DNA of 64,000 nt. Origin: Vigna angularis. Taxonomy: Eukaryota; Streptophyta; Magnoliopsida; Fabales; Fabaceae. The stretch covers positions 2,976,001 to 3,040,000 of the forward strand of contig NC_068975.1 in the NCBI RefSeq assembly GCF_016808095.1, written 5' to 3'. Within the stretch, counting starts at the first letter, position 1, and each line of letters starts with the position of its first letter. A program made the position numbers and the translations under genes. The notes beneath the pieces are model-generated. The model made no database searches, was not told the DNA's origin, and saw only the letters and a program-made list of their open reading frames with translations. Positions 22,591 to 32,490 of the stretch are shown here, piece after piece.

Positions 22591-23700
22591 TTATCTATCC
22601 TTTATGTGTTTCTATTCATATTTCACTAGATCATCTAGCCCTCTTACGCATTTCCTTGTGTGAATTTGTTCATATAATTCCAAAAATAAAAAAATCTATA
22701 ATACACTTACCCTTGGGTTCATCTATAGTGACATGTTTTTCCCATATTTCTACCTTAATTTGTTTTATGTATTCAAATTTACCTTGCTTTTGCTCATCTT
22801 TGTGTATTGCCTACAAGCTTATAAACAAAATAACACAATACTTTAAAGTTCGCCCACAATCTTTAAGTTACATTAAATCTCTGCAGAAAACAAATCAAAG
22901 AGTTTCTTATGACCTCTTCTTAAGCTAAGATGATCTAAAGCATGAAGATGAGTCTATGAAGGTGTAATGTGTAGAAGCAATGGGGTTATATGGAATGGAT
23001 GCTCTCAATATAGGTGATAAGATGGTGGGGAGGATGTGTTTGATGGTTCTCAAGAGAGATTAGGCCAACTCTAGAGGAATGTAACTAAAGGAGATCACAC
23101 GAATGTTCTAGCCTTGACTTTAAAGACAAGTATGATGACACAATATTTGGGCAGCATAACAATATTAATCTCTTTACAAGGTATGATCACCTCTTTTTAT
23201 AACAACCCTAAAGGTGTCTCATAAAAGTAGAAGCAAAAGATCTAAAAACCTTAACTTTGTTAACTTGGGTAACAAGACTAAAATCCTATCCACTAGGAGA
23301 AGGACACGTGACCATTACTATGAGAAAATCCTTTCTATTAGTAGAAAGACACATGACCAATACTAGAAGGAAATCCTCTCCATTTATAGGAGGACACTTA
23401 GCCATTACTCTCCACCAAAGAAGAGTCAATCATGCCCTTTCTCCCCAAGGTGGTTTAGGTGGATGTTGACCAAAGTCACCACAAAAGGCATCACCCATGG
23501 GGTCAACTTAGGGAGTTAACTTATGTTGATCCAAGTTGATCAAAACCCTACTTGACCCATGATACAAGGTCCAAAAAAGAAATCTTATACTACTTGGTTC
23601 ATAATACAAGGTAAAGATTATTCCTACTCTACTAGATATGTTCGAAGATGGTCTAAGAGAATAAAAACTTAGCTTCACCTTTTATATATGTCTCTAACTT
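22591..23700. repeat. Dispersed repeat with hairpin units
   Basis: Diverged relative of the 17935-20555 repeat. At 23281-23410 three units of about 45 bases alternate a TCCTATCCACTAGGAGAAGGA-like stem with ACACGTGACCATTACTA. The function is unknown and no gene is seen. Confidence 0.5.
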
Positions 23701-24800
23701 TTTTTGAATGTATTTGATTCTGTTTTTTTATAAACATAAATACATTATTAACCATGTTGTTTGTTTTCAATTTATTCTAAAATCAAGTAATTTTTAATTA
23801 TCGTTCCTAACTACAAGTAAACAAATATATGATAACAATAATAATTCTTAAAGAGAAGATATAATAGAAACTTTTTTACACATAATAATTCCACAAAATG
23901 AAATATACAAATGTTAAATGCTTTCCACAATTAATAAATTACACTCAAATCTAGAATACTATTTCTATTAATGATTTGGTGTTAACTTGAAACTTTGACC
24001 AATATAGATTTCAATAAGAAAATTGTTGGTTAGTACAAATTTCAGTGATAATATCACTTTGTACTAGATTATGCAATCGCTCATTTTTTTTTTCATATGG
24101 ATTACGTTATTCTAATATCAAGTCTTAGAATTCTTCCAATCTTACCAAGTTTTTATAATTTTTCTTATTATTAAAATTTAAATCCTATAGTTCATATATT
24201 AATTCATTATACAAACACTGAATATTTTTTAGTCGAAAATTAAAAATAATTTCAGGAATTTTATACAAGATTACATTTTGCCAATTTTAGAAACAGAAGC
24301 TTAGAAAGCTCTAAAAAGTACTGAGAAAGAAAAGTTAAGCACAATCCCCTTTAAAGAATGTAAAAAGGACAATTAACCTTTAACTACTACGTGTCATCAT
24401 GCGTTTACTCAACGAAAGATTTAAATAATTTAAGTTTTGTAATCTGAAAATGACCAGTTTTACAGGGTCAAACCTTTTGCATTGTCAAAGAAGAATTTGA
24501 AAATCTTAAAGTTTGCACTAAAATTCCGTGGTCCGACACAACTGTAAACTAATTTTCAAATATGTGTTCATTGTCATATGCATTTGTTTTCGCCGACTGC
24601 TGAGGACAGAGCACGCTACGCGTTTATCGCATTATCATTTTTACACTGATTTCTCATTTGATCGTACACATCAAATAAGATAACGTTTCGCCATTTATTT
24701 ATTTTTCTTAAGTGGTTCACATAGTTATCTTTTATATTCTTTTACTTGTTTAGGTTAATATTATAAAAATATTTAACTAATGTAAGATTTTTTTCTAACA
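23701..24800. other. A+T-rich intergenic spacer
   Basis: I find no gene, RNA or repeat I can name. It contains a few CACGTG-like and TACGTGTC words (about 24390) that could be regulatory but have no nearby gene. The gypsy target duplication begins at its end. Confidence 0.4.
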
Positions 24801-24830
24801 CAGCATGTCAGGCCTCGAAAAACGTTCGTC

Positions 24831-24848
24831 CACGTGGCGTCCACGTGG
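24831..24848 (+). promoter_or_regulatory. Twin G-box/ABRE-like motifs in LTR
   Basis: CACGTGG occurs at 24831-24837 and 24842-24848, eleven bases apart and so about one helical turn. These cores are bound by plant bZIP and bHLH factors. The same pair is preserved in the other LTR at about 32516-32533. A regulatory role is inference. Confidence 0.4.
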
Positions 24849-26338
24849 CAACAGGAGAGCGCGCCACATCAGCCGTGCACATGGCCGACAAACAGTGCCC
24901 GACACCACTGCCGAACGCCAGCTGTCGCACGCCGAACTGAATCAGAGCGCAGTGGGAACGTGCGTCCGGCGTAGTGGAATACACGTGTCCGCCTAGGAGT
25001 GGACGTCCGGCATCTACAGTCAGAACGAACGTGCGTTCGGCGTGGTGGAGTCCAGGTGTTCGCTCGGGAGTGGATGACCATCCGTTGTGGGCTACTGAGG
25101 CATAGTGGAGTGCGCTGGTGGGTGCGGACGTGTGCTGGCGGAGTGCGGACGTGCGCTGGCAGGGTGGAAAGCAAATATGAGAATTTCTGAAATACTCTCC
25201 ACCCTCTGCACGCACCCCTCTTTCCTTCATTTCTGAAACACAAATTCTCTCCTCCTTCTCTCTACACCTGAACCTCTTTCTCTCTCTAAGGAACCACCAC
25301 TGCACCTCCTCCGTTCCACACTCCGGCAAGATTGAAGGACGCTCGGCGTAGGAGTTCCAGAGAGAACGTTCGGCTGGTGACGCTGGTAGGTTCTTTCCTT
25401 CCTCTCTGACGTTCGTCCTTCATGCATGAAAACTGTGTTTGAATTGTACGTTCGTTATTCTCTTAGAGTAGCGTGGTTCTGACTTTTGGTGTTGGGGTCG
25501 TTCGCTCGCACAGTGGATTAACGAGCGTTAGCAAGTAGGATTTGAGTGGAGAAGCGTCTGTGTGCGTCTGTGAACGTTCGTTCATTTTCCAGGTAAGGGA
25601 AGCTTATTTAATTTAACTGGTTTGATGTATGCTATGTGAACGTTCGTTATTTGGCTGTATGAAAGTAATGCATGATGTATGAAATGATGGTATGAACGTT
25701 CGTTATTTTACTGTATGATGTTTCTAGGGTGATTTGCATGAACGTTTGTTCTTTTGATTGTATGAAGCTGTTGTACTTGATTTATGTTGAACGTTCGTGG
25801 TTATTGAATGAGAATGATATATGATTGAGTTACATATGATGCATGAGATGTTGGATAGAATGAGATATATGAAAGTTGAGATTTTGGAATGATATGAACG
25901 AATGAGATATGATTTTTCTGAGAAATGAACCTCCCATGAACAGTTGTACGTTCGTTCTGGACGGTCATTGACCGTTCGGTTTTCCTTAAAAAGATGTTTA
26001 GAATGTTGATTCTGTCATTTGACACTCTGTGGTTGAGAACGAACGTCCTCATTGTTTGAGCGTTCGGTTTGGCACTGTTGAATTTTGTACGTTTGATAAA
26101 CTTCTTTCTTTTTGTGTACTTGTATATATATATGTAACAGTGCATTTTTCTCGTTCGTACTACTTCTCCAAACCTCTCTTAGTTTATTTTCAAGATTTAT
26201 CAATCTGAGTCACTGGACGTTCGGTCTTACACCATACGTTCGCCCAGAATAGCGTTCGGTCTTACACTGGACGATCGTACTGGAAGGCGTTCGGTCTTAC
26301 ACTGAACGTACGCTCAAAGTGTCGTTCGGTTTCATACC

Positions 26339-26576
26339 GAGCGTTCGTCCTAATAGTGCTCAGTTTTCAATTGAGCGTTCGTCCTAATAGTGCTCGGTCT
26401 CCAACTGAGCGTTCGTCCTAATAGTGCTCAGTTTTCAATTGAGCGTTCGTCCAAATAGTGCTCGGTATCACACTGAGCGTTCGTCCTAATAGTGCTCGGT
26501 TTTGACTGAGTGTTCGTCCAAATAGTGCTCGGTTTTGAAAAGAGCGTTCGTCGTACTAGTGCTCGTTATTATTTTG
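26339..26576. repeat. 34-bp tandem array in 5' LTR
   Basis: Seven units of 33-34 bases beginning GAGCGTTCGTCCTAATAGTG and followed by CTCGGTTTT-type sequence. Less regular ACGTTCGGTCTTACAC units precede it. The same array lies in the 3' LTR. Confidence 0.85.
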
Positions 26577-27749
26577 AGCGCTCGTTCTTTTTCCCACTAA
26601 ATAGCGTTCGTCCAATGAACAGTATATTATGTATTCCCGTACGTTATTGAGATTCTGCCGTTCGTACTTTGATTCGAACGAGTGTCTTTTAGTCTCGCTG
26701 ACAGCGTTCGTCCTTGGTCTTATTGGGGACAGAACGTTCGGTTTTGATGATTTTCCTTATTAAGATGAAAATGATTATGGAATTGATGAATAGTGAATGA
26801 TGAACAGTATCTGAGATGAAATGAAAGTTATGAATATTGAACGAGCGTTCCAGGTAGGAACGACTCAGATGAATGTTGAAAATTGTCAAGTATGACTGTG
26901 GGAAGTTAATGTTGGCTGTTCGATCCTGATGTTCCGTGAGTGCTCGTCCTCAAGTAGAGAACGCACGTCATGTGTGGGAACGGCAGGAGGTCGTCGTCCT
27001 TAGAGGTACTTTGGACGAGCGTACTAACCTCGGGTGGCAGCTGATGAGGATGCCAGTTACCACACCACCCGGGTGCGCGAACGCCTGTAACTACGTAGAT
27101 TTCATACAGTCCGGACAGTCAGTCGTGTTGAGTTTTATTGAGTGAGTACGTTAAAGTGGGTTGTCATTTAATGAATGTGTATGTTGAGATATGCATGTAT
27201 GTTGAATTGTTTACCTGAAATTGCATGTTGATGCATGAGTTAAATTACGTAAGCTTACCCTTTCGTTTTCCTTGTGTTGTCCTTTGTTCTTGTACGTCCG
27301 TCTTGTCATTGCAATGATCATCCGTGTGGATGTGAGCAGAGGGAGATGAGCGTTTGGAAGAGTTACTGGAAGAAGAGAATCTGGTAGATGTGGAAGTGAA
27401 GACCGAGCAGTGAGACCGCCCTGCCAGTAGTGTAATTTTGTTGAACTGAGTGGTTGTTCGACCACCTCTTGCTTCCGTTTAAGTTTAAATTCGACCGTTC
27501 GGTAGTTGTTTCTGTAAACCGTTTGGTCAGCTTTCTTGTACGTCCGATTTATTCACTTGTAACTCTTGTGGAGACGTGCGGTTTTAAGCGCTCGTCATTA
27601 TTGTTGAAGTTGCACTCAAGGACGTTCGTCCTTGAGCGTTCGTTCGTTTCAGAATTTTAAACTTTTAGTGTAAAACTGTTTAAGATTATTATTAAATGTG
27701 ATTTTTCTAAATTTATAGTTATGACTGTATTTTTGGGATGTCACATTAG

Positions 27750-27761
27750 TGGTATCAGAGC
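27750..27761 (+). promoter_or_regulatory. Primer binding site, tRNA-Met
   Basis: TGGTATCAGAGC, a perfect complement of the initiator tRNA-Met 3' end, four bases after the LTR end. Reverse transcription would start here. Confidence 0.9.
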
Positions 27762-27898
27762 AGTTTTGTTCTTTTAAGGACATTGTAGGTTGTGAGTGCA
27801 CCATGCATGTTTTGCTGTGTGCTCGACATTCGTCTATTGAGTAATATAGACTCTTTGAACTTATCTAACGATCATTTCCTCTACTTTCCAGAGAACCA

Positions 27899-30800
27899 AT
27901 GGCACCTAGACTTCCTCCTCCTCCACCACAGACCAATGAACATGATGGGCCCAACAACAACACCAGGCTATTGGAATCAGTGATCGAGAAGCTACAAGAG
28001 CAGAATGCTGTTCTGATGCAGCAGAACGCGACTAATTCACAAAATCTCGAAGCTTCTCGCGCCAATTCTGAAATGACTCAGAGGCAGCTGATGGAGATTC
28101 TTGCAGCTACTAGGGGTACGCCGGGGGCATCTGCTTCGAATGCTACTCATCAGGTTGAGTGGACTTTGGAGAGCTTTTTGCAGCATCGCCCTGCAAGGTT
28201 CGATGGGAAGTGCCTTCCTGACGGAGCTGATCAGTGGATAAGGGACATGGAACAGATCTATGATGCCAAGGATTGTCCAAACGATCGAAGACTGGCATTC
28301 ACTGAATATTTATTGACTGGAGAGGCCAGTCATTGGTGGTCGACTGCGAAGATGTTGCTAACGGAATCTCACAGCCCTATTTCCTGGAAAGTCTTCAAGG
28401 ACAAGTTTTATGAGGAGTATTTTCCAGATAGTGTTCGTTTCGGCAAAGAAGTGGAATTTCTCCAGTTGGTGCAAGGTAATATGTCTGTTTCTGAGTACAC
28501 CAACAGGTTCAAACATCTGGTCCGTTTTCATACCCTTGCCACCAGTGAAGTGTGGCAGTGCAGGAAGTTTGAAAATGGACTGAGAAGTGATCTTAAGGTA
28601 TTGATATCCAGCCTCTGCATTAAGTCTTTTCCTGCCATGATTGAGAGAGCAAAAGTATTAGAGAAAAATGTGGCTGAAGCAGAACGACTGAAGAAGCAGC
28701 AACAAGCAACTAGGGGGCCGATCATGTCCAGGCCGAATCTGAATCGGAACAGGTTGCCGTATGCTCGCCCAGCACAACCATCTAATTCTCAGACTATGGT
28801 TGTTGCCGGACAGTCTGGACAGCACGGATCAGTCAAGTGTTTCCAATGTGGAGGACCACACTACCGGTCGTCATGCCCTCAGTTATTGGGAGCGAAGTCC
28901 TGCACTCGTTGTGGAAGGAATGGTCACATAGAACGCAACTGTAATATGGGTGGACGAGCGGCGATGAGACCGCCAAATGCTGGAAGGATGCAACAAGGAA
29001 GGGGTGGACGAGCACAGGCTGTTGGTAGAGTTTATGCGATCACGGCCGCGGAAGCTTCCCGTTCAGGTACGCTCGTCACTGGTACTTGCTTATTACATGG
29101 AATGCCTGTTTGTGTGTTGTATGATTCGGGGGCAACACACTCCTTCATTTCGAAGGCGTGTGTTGAGAAATTGGGATTAGCCGAACACGAGATGCAGTTC
29201 GACTTGGTAGTATCAACCCCAGCGGCTGGTGAGGTTAGGACGTCTACTGTATGTATTAAATGTCCTATAGAGATTGAGGGGCGTAATTATAAGGTGAACC
29301 TCATCTGCCTACCCCTAAAGGATTTAGAAGTGATCTTAGGAATGGATTGGTTGGCTGCCAATCGTATTCTTATTGACTGTGGTGCTAAGGAATTAGTGTT
29401 TCCGGACGAGTACGCAGTAGAGCTATCAGTAACGCTCGGTCAACTAAAGGAAGATATAGTGGATGGCGCCAGTTGCTTTCTGATCATGACGCATTCGGAC
29501 GAACGACTTGAAGGTTTAAATCATGAGCAATCGTCCAGTAAGTCGAGTGGAGAACGATCAGTCGTGGATGAATTCCCTGACGTATTTCCTAACGAAGTGC
29601 CCGGATTACCTCCCCCACGCGAGGTGGAATTTACTATCGACCTAGTGTCGAATGCTGGACCTATCTCTATTGCACCCTATCGGATGTCGCCAGCAGAGTT
29701 AGCTGAACTCAAGGAGCAGATTGAAGAGTTAATGGACAAGCAGTTTATCAGACCAAGCGCATCACTTTGGGGAGCACCGGTACTCTTAGTGAAGAAGAAG
29801 GATGGCAGTTCTCGTCTCTGCATTGATTACAGGCAGTTAAACAAGCTGACTATCAAGAACAAGTATCCTTTGCCTCGGATAGACGACCTACTGGATCAAC
29901 TACATGGCGCGACCATATTCTCAAAGATTGATTTACGGTCGGGATACCATCAGATTCGGGTGAAGGAAGAAGACATCCAGAAGACAGCCTTCCGATCTCG
30001 TTATGGACACTATGAGTATGTAGTGATGCCATTCGGTGTGACAAACGCCCCATCAATATTTATGGACTACATGAATCGTATCTTCAGGCCATATCTAGAC
30101 AAGTTTGTGGTCGTATTCATTGATGATATTCTTGTCTACTCCAAGAGCTATGAAGAGCATGAAGATCACTTGAGGGTTGTTCTAGGCATCTTAAGAGAAA
30201 AGGAGTTGTACGCCAAATTCTTTAAATGTGAATTTTGGATGAAGGAAGTGCCATTCTTGGGACACATAGTTTCAGCTGGAGGAATATCAGTGGATCCGGC
30301 AAAAGTAAGAGCCGTATTGGAGTGGGAAAGTCCACGTTCGGTAACTGAAGTTCGTAGCTTTGTGGGACTCGCGGGCTACTATAGACGGTTCATTGAAGGG
30401 TTTTCCAAGATAGTAGCCCCGTTGACTCAGCTGACAAGAAAAGATCAACCGTTCGCTTGGACCGATCGGTGTGAAGGAAGTTTCCAGGAGTTGAAGAATA
30501 AGTTAACGAGCGCCCCAGTACTGATTATTCCAGACACGGCCAAACCATTCGTTGTGTATTGTGACGCGTCTCATCAGGGTTTGGGTTGTGTACTCATGCA
30601 AGAGAAACGGGTGGTTGTGTACGCTTCTCGGCAACTGAAGATTCACGAGAAGAATTATCCAACTCACGACCTGGAATTAGCAGCAGTCGTCTTTGCTTTG
30701 AAGATCTGGAGACACTACTTGTATGGTTCAACGTTCCAAGTATTCAGTGATCACAAGAGCCTCAAGTACCTGTTTGATCAGAAGGAGCTGAATATGAGAC

Positions 30801-31888
30801 AGAGACGTTGGCTGGAGTTCTTGAAGGACTACGACTTTGAACTACTCTACCACCCGGGAAAAGCAAATGTTGTAGCGGACGCCTTAAGCAGAAAGGTAGT
30901 TCACGTCTCCTCCATGATGGTCCGAGAGTTGAGTTTGGTGGAAAGCTTTAGAGATCTAAGGTTACAGTTCGACTTGGAACCGAATGTTATTAAATGCTGT
31001 ACTTGTAGAATCTCCAGTGATGTATTCGACCGAATCAGAATGAAGCAACGAGAAGATGAAGAACTGGTGAAGGTCTTGAACACACTCGGTACAGATCAAG
31101 CTAAACATTTCAACACTGGAACGGACGGTCTTTTACGCTACATGAATAGGACGTGTGTTCCAAATGATGGCGAGCTAAAGAGGATTATTCTTGAGGAAGG
31201 ACATCACAGTCGTCTTAGCATACACCCTGGTATGACTAAGATGTATCAAGATCTCAGGACAACGTTCTGGTGGCCGGGAATGAAGAGTGATGTCGCGCGT
31301 TTTGTGGCATCATGCTTAACATGCCAACGAGCCAAGGCCGAGTATCAAAGGCCTGGCGGTCTACTTCAGCAGTTAGAAATTCCAGAATGGAAGTGGGACG
31401 GCATTGCAATGGACTTCGTGACACACTTACCTCGAATGGTCAGGAATCATGACTCTGTATGGGTAATTGTAGATCGACTGACGAAGAGTGCTCATTTCCT
31501 AGCAGTCAACCTGAAGATGTCTATGACGAACCTGGCTAAACTTTATATCAAAGAAATTGTTCGTCTACATGGAGTTCCGTCTAGCATTGTTTCAGACCGA
31601 GACACGAGATTTACTTCTCGGTTCTGGCGATCATTACAAAGTGAGCTCGGTAGCAAGCTCCATATGAGTTCGGCTTATCATCCACAGATAGACGGTCAGT
31701 CCGAGAGAACCATTCAGACGCTTGAAGACTTATTGAGGACGTGTGTTCTAGATCACATGGGCGTCTCGGATGAAGTCTTGCCTTTAGTGGAGTTCACGTA
31801 CAACAACAGTTTTCAAGCCAGTATAGGAATGGCTCCTTTTGAAGCCCTATATGGAAGGAAATGCCGAACGCCCTTGTGTTGGTTTTAG
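27899..31888 (+). CDS. Gypsy gag-pol polyprotein (1,329 codons, ends at premature TAG)
   Basis: One polyprotein of a Ty3/gypsy element. Gag spans about residues 1-390, with zinc knuckles near 314-326 ([13 protein letters not shown]) and 335-348 ([14 protein letters not shown]). Protease has [11 protein letters not shown] with the catalytic Asp at 409. RT spans about 590-790 with FIDD at 740-743. RNase H starts near 885 (YCDASHQG, Asp 889) and includes HDLELAAVV. Integrase has the HHCC region from about 1102 and the catalytic triad D1172, D1233, E1269 (35 residues between the last two). The start is the first ATG after the primer site, 154 bases inside the LTR. It ends at a TAG (31886-31888) after RTPLCWF, and the same frame continues in the next entry, so the integrase C-terminus is separated by a single nonsense codon. 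Confidence 0.9.
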   Translation: MAPRLPPPPPQTNEHDGPNNNTRLLESVIEKLQEQNAVLMQQNATNSQNLEASRANSEMTQRQLMEILAATRGTPGASASNATHQVEWTLESFLQHRPARFDGKCLPDGADQWIRDMEQIYDAKDCPNDRRLAFTEYLLTGEASHWWSTAKMLLTESHSPISWKVFKDKFYEEYFPDSVRFGKEVEFLQLVQGNMSVSEYTNRFKHLVRFHTLATSEVWQCRKFENGLRSDLKVLISSLCIKSFPAMIERAKVLEKNVAEAERLKKQQQATRGPIMSRPNLNRNRLPYARPAQPSNSQTMVVAGQSGQHGSVKCFQCGGPHYRSSCPQLLGAKSCTRCGRNGHIERNCNMGGRAAMRPPNAGRMQQGRGGRAQAVGRVYAITAAEASRSGTLVTGTCLLHGMPVCVLYDSGATHSFISKACVEKLGLAEHEMQFDLVVSTPAAGEVRTSTVCIKCPIEIEGRNYKVNLICLPLKDLEVILGMDWLAANRILIDCGAKELVFPDEYAVELSVTLGQLKEDIVDGASCFLIMTHSDERLEGLNHEQSSSKSSGERSVVDEFPDVFPNEVPGLPPPREVEFTIDLVSNAGPISIAPYRMSPAELAELKEQIEELMDKQFIRPSASLWGAPVLLVKKKDGSSRLCIDYRQLNKLTIKNKYPLPRIDDLLDQLHGATIFSKIDLRSGYHQIRVKEEDIQKTAFRSRYGHYEYVVMPFGVTNAPSIFMDYMNRIFRPYLDKFVVVFIDDILVYSKSYEEHEDHLRVVLGILREKELYAKFFKCEFWMKEVPFLGHIVSAGGISVDPAKVRAVLEWESPRSVTEVRSFVGLAGYYRRFIEGFSKIVAPLTQLTRKDQPFAWTDRCEGSFQELKNKLTSAPVLIIPDTAKPFVVYCDASHQGLGCVLMQEKRVVVYASRQLKIHEKNYPTHDLELAAVVFALKIWRHYLYGSTFQVFSDHKSLKYLFDQKELNMRQRRWLEFLKDYDFELLYHPGKANVVADALSRKVVHVSSMMVRELSLVESFRDLRLQFDLEPNVIKCCTCRISSDVFDRIRMKQREDEELVKVLNTLGTDQAKHFNTGTDGLLRYMNRTCVPNDGELKRIILEEGHHSRLSIHPGMTKMYQDLRTTFWWPGMKSDVARFVASCLTCQRAKAEYQRPGGLLQQLEIPEWKWDGIAMDFVTHLPRMVRNHDSVWVIVDRLTKSAHFLAVNLKMSMTNLAKLYIKEIVRLHGVPSSIVSDRDTRFTSRFWRSLQSELGSKLHMSSAYHPQIDGQSERTIQTLEDLLRTCVLDHMGVSDEVLPLVEFTYNNSFQASIGMAPFEALYGRKCRTPLCWF

Positions 31889-32455
31889 GAAGGGGAAAAG
31901 GTGTTAACCGGACCAGAACTCATTCAGCAGACGACTGAGAAGGTGAAGCTGATTCAAGAGAGGTTGAAAACGTCCAGGAGTCGACAGAAATCTTATGCTG
32001 ACAAGAGGAGAAGACCCTTGGAGTTCGATGCAGGAGATCATGTCTTCCTTAGACTACACCCGACCACTGGTGTAGGGAGAACTATCCGACCAAAGAAGTT
32101 GTCTCCCAAGTTCATCGGACCTTATCAAATCTTGAGGAAGATTGGGCCAGTTGCATACGAGTTGTCTTTGCCGCCTCAGTTATCAAACTTGCACCCAGTC
32201 TTTCACGTTTCTCAACTTCGTAAGTACGTATCCGATCCTTCTCATGTATTGGAGTGGGAGAATATTCGTCTTCGTCAAGATCGTACGTTGGAAATGCAAC
32301 CGGTACGCATTGAAGATAGCGACACCAAGTACTACAAGAGGAAAGTAGTCAGATTGGTAAAAGTCGTCTGGGACGAGAAGACAGGCGACTCTACGTGGGA
32401 AGTGGAAGATGCCATTAAGGATTTGTATCCCCATCTGTTCGAGACTCAGTCCTAA
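31889..32455 (+). CDS. Gypsy integrase C-terminus with chromodomain-like tail
   Basis: Same frame as the polyprotein, beginning right after the TAG (first ATG-like codon not required; an internal reading start is unlikely). It carries the GPEL...SRQKSYADKRRRPLEF segment, the GPYQILRKIGPVAYEL SH3-like motif and HPVFHVSQLRKYV, all typical of gypsy integrase C-termini. The last 40 residues (KVVRLVKVVWDEKTGDSTWE, then EDAIKDLYPHLF) match the truncated chromodomain found at the end of Tekay/Del integrases, thought to steer insertion to particular chromatin. It is likely expressed only by read-through or not at all. Confidence 0.8.
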   Translation, partial: EGEKVLTGPELIQQTTEKVKLIQERLKTSRSRQKSYADKRRRPLEFDAGDHVFLRLHPTTGVGRTIRPKKLSPKFIGPYQILRKIGPVAYELSLPPQLSNLHPVFHVSQLRKYVSDPSHVLEWENIRLRQDRTLEMQPVRIEDSDTKYYKRKVVRLVKVVWDEKTGDSTWEVEDAIKDLYPHLFETQS

Positions 32456-32477
32456 TTTTCGAGGACGAAAATTTTTG

Positions 32478-32490
32478 TAGTTGGGGGGAA
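32478..32490 (+). promoter_or_regulatory. Polypurine tract of gypsy element
   Basis: GTAGTTGGGGGGA-type purine-rich run directly before the 3' LTR start, the expected plus-strand primer. Confidence 0.75.

Larger units (their letters stand above)
24806..27745 (+). repeat. Gypsy 5' LTR
   Basis: Starts TGTCAGGCCTCG and ends GGGATGTCACA. Near the start it has two CACGTGG words (24831 and 24842) and further on a 34-bp tandem array and many ACGTTCGT words. It would drive transcription of the element. The open frames over it on both strands occur in both LTRs and are not genes. Confidence 0.9.

Noticed and set aside
24805..25427. Overlapping open frames on both strands near the gypsy LTR start
   Set aside because: The same frames recur in the other LTR at 32481-33133. 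They are GC-rich LTR sequence, not genes.
27750..27761. tRNA-like match to initiator tRNA-Met
   Set aside because: It is only the 12-base primer site complement. No cloverleaf surrounds it.
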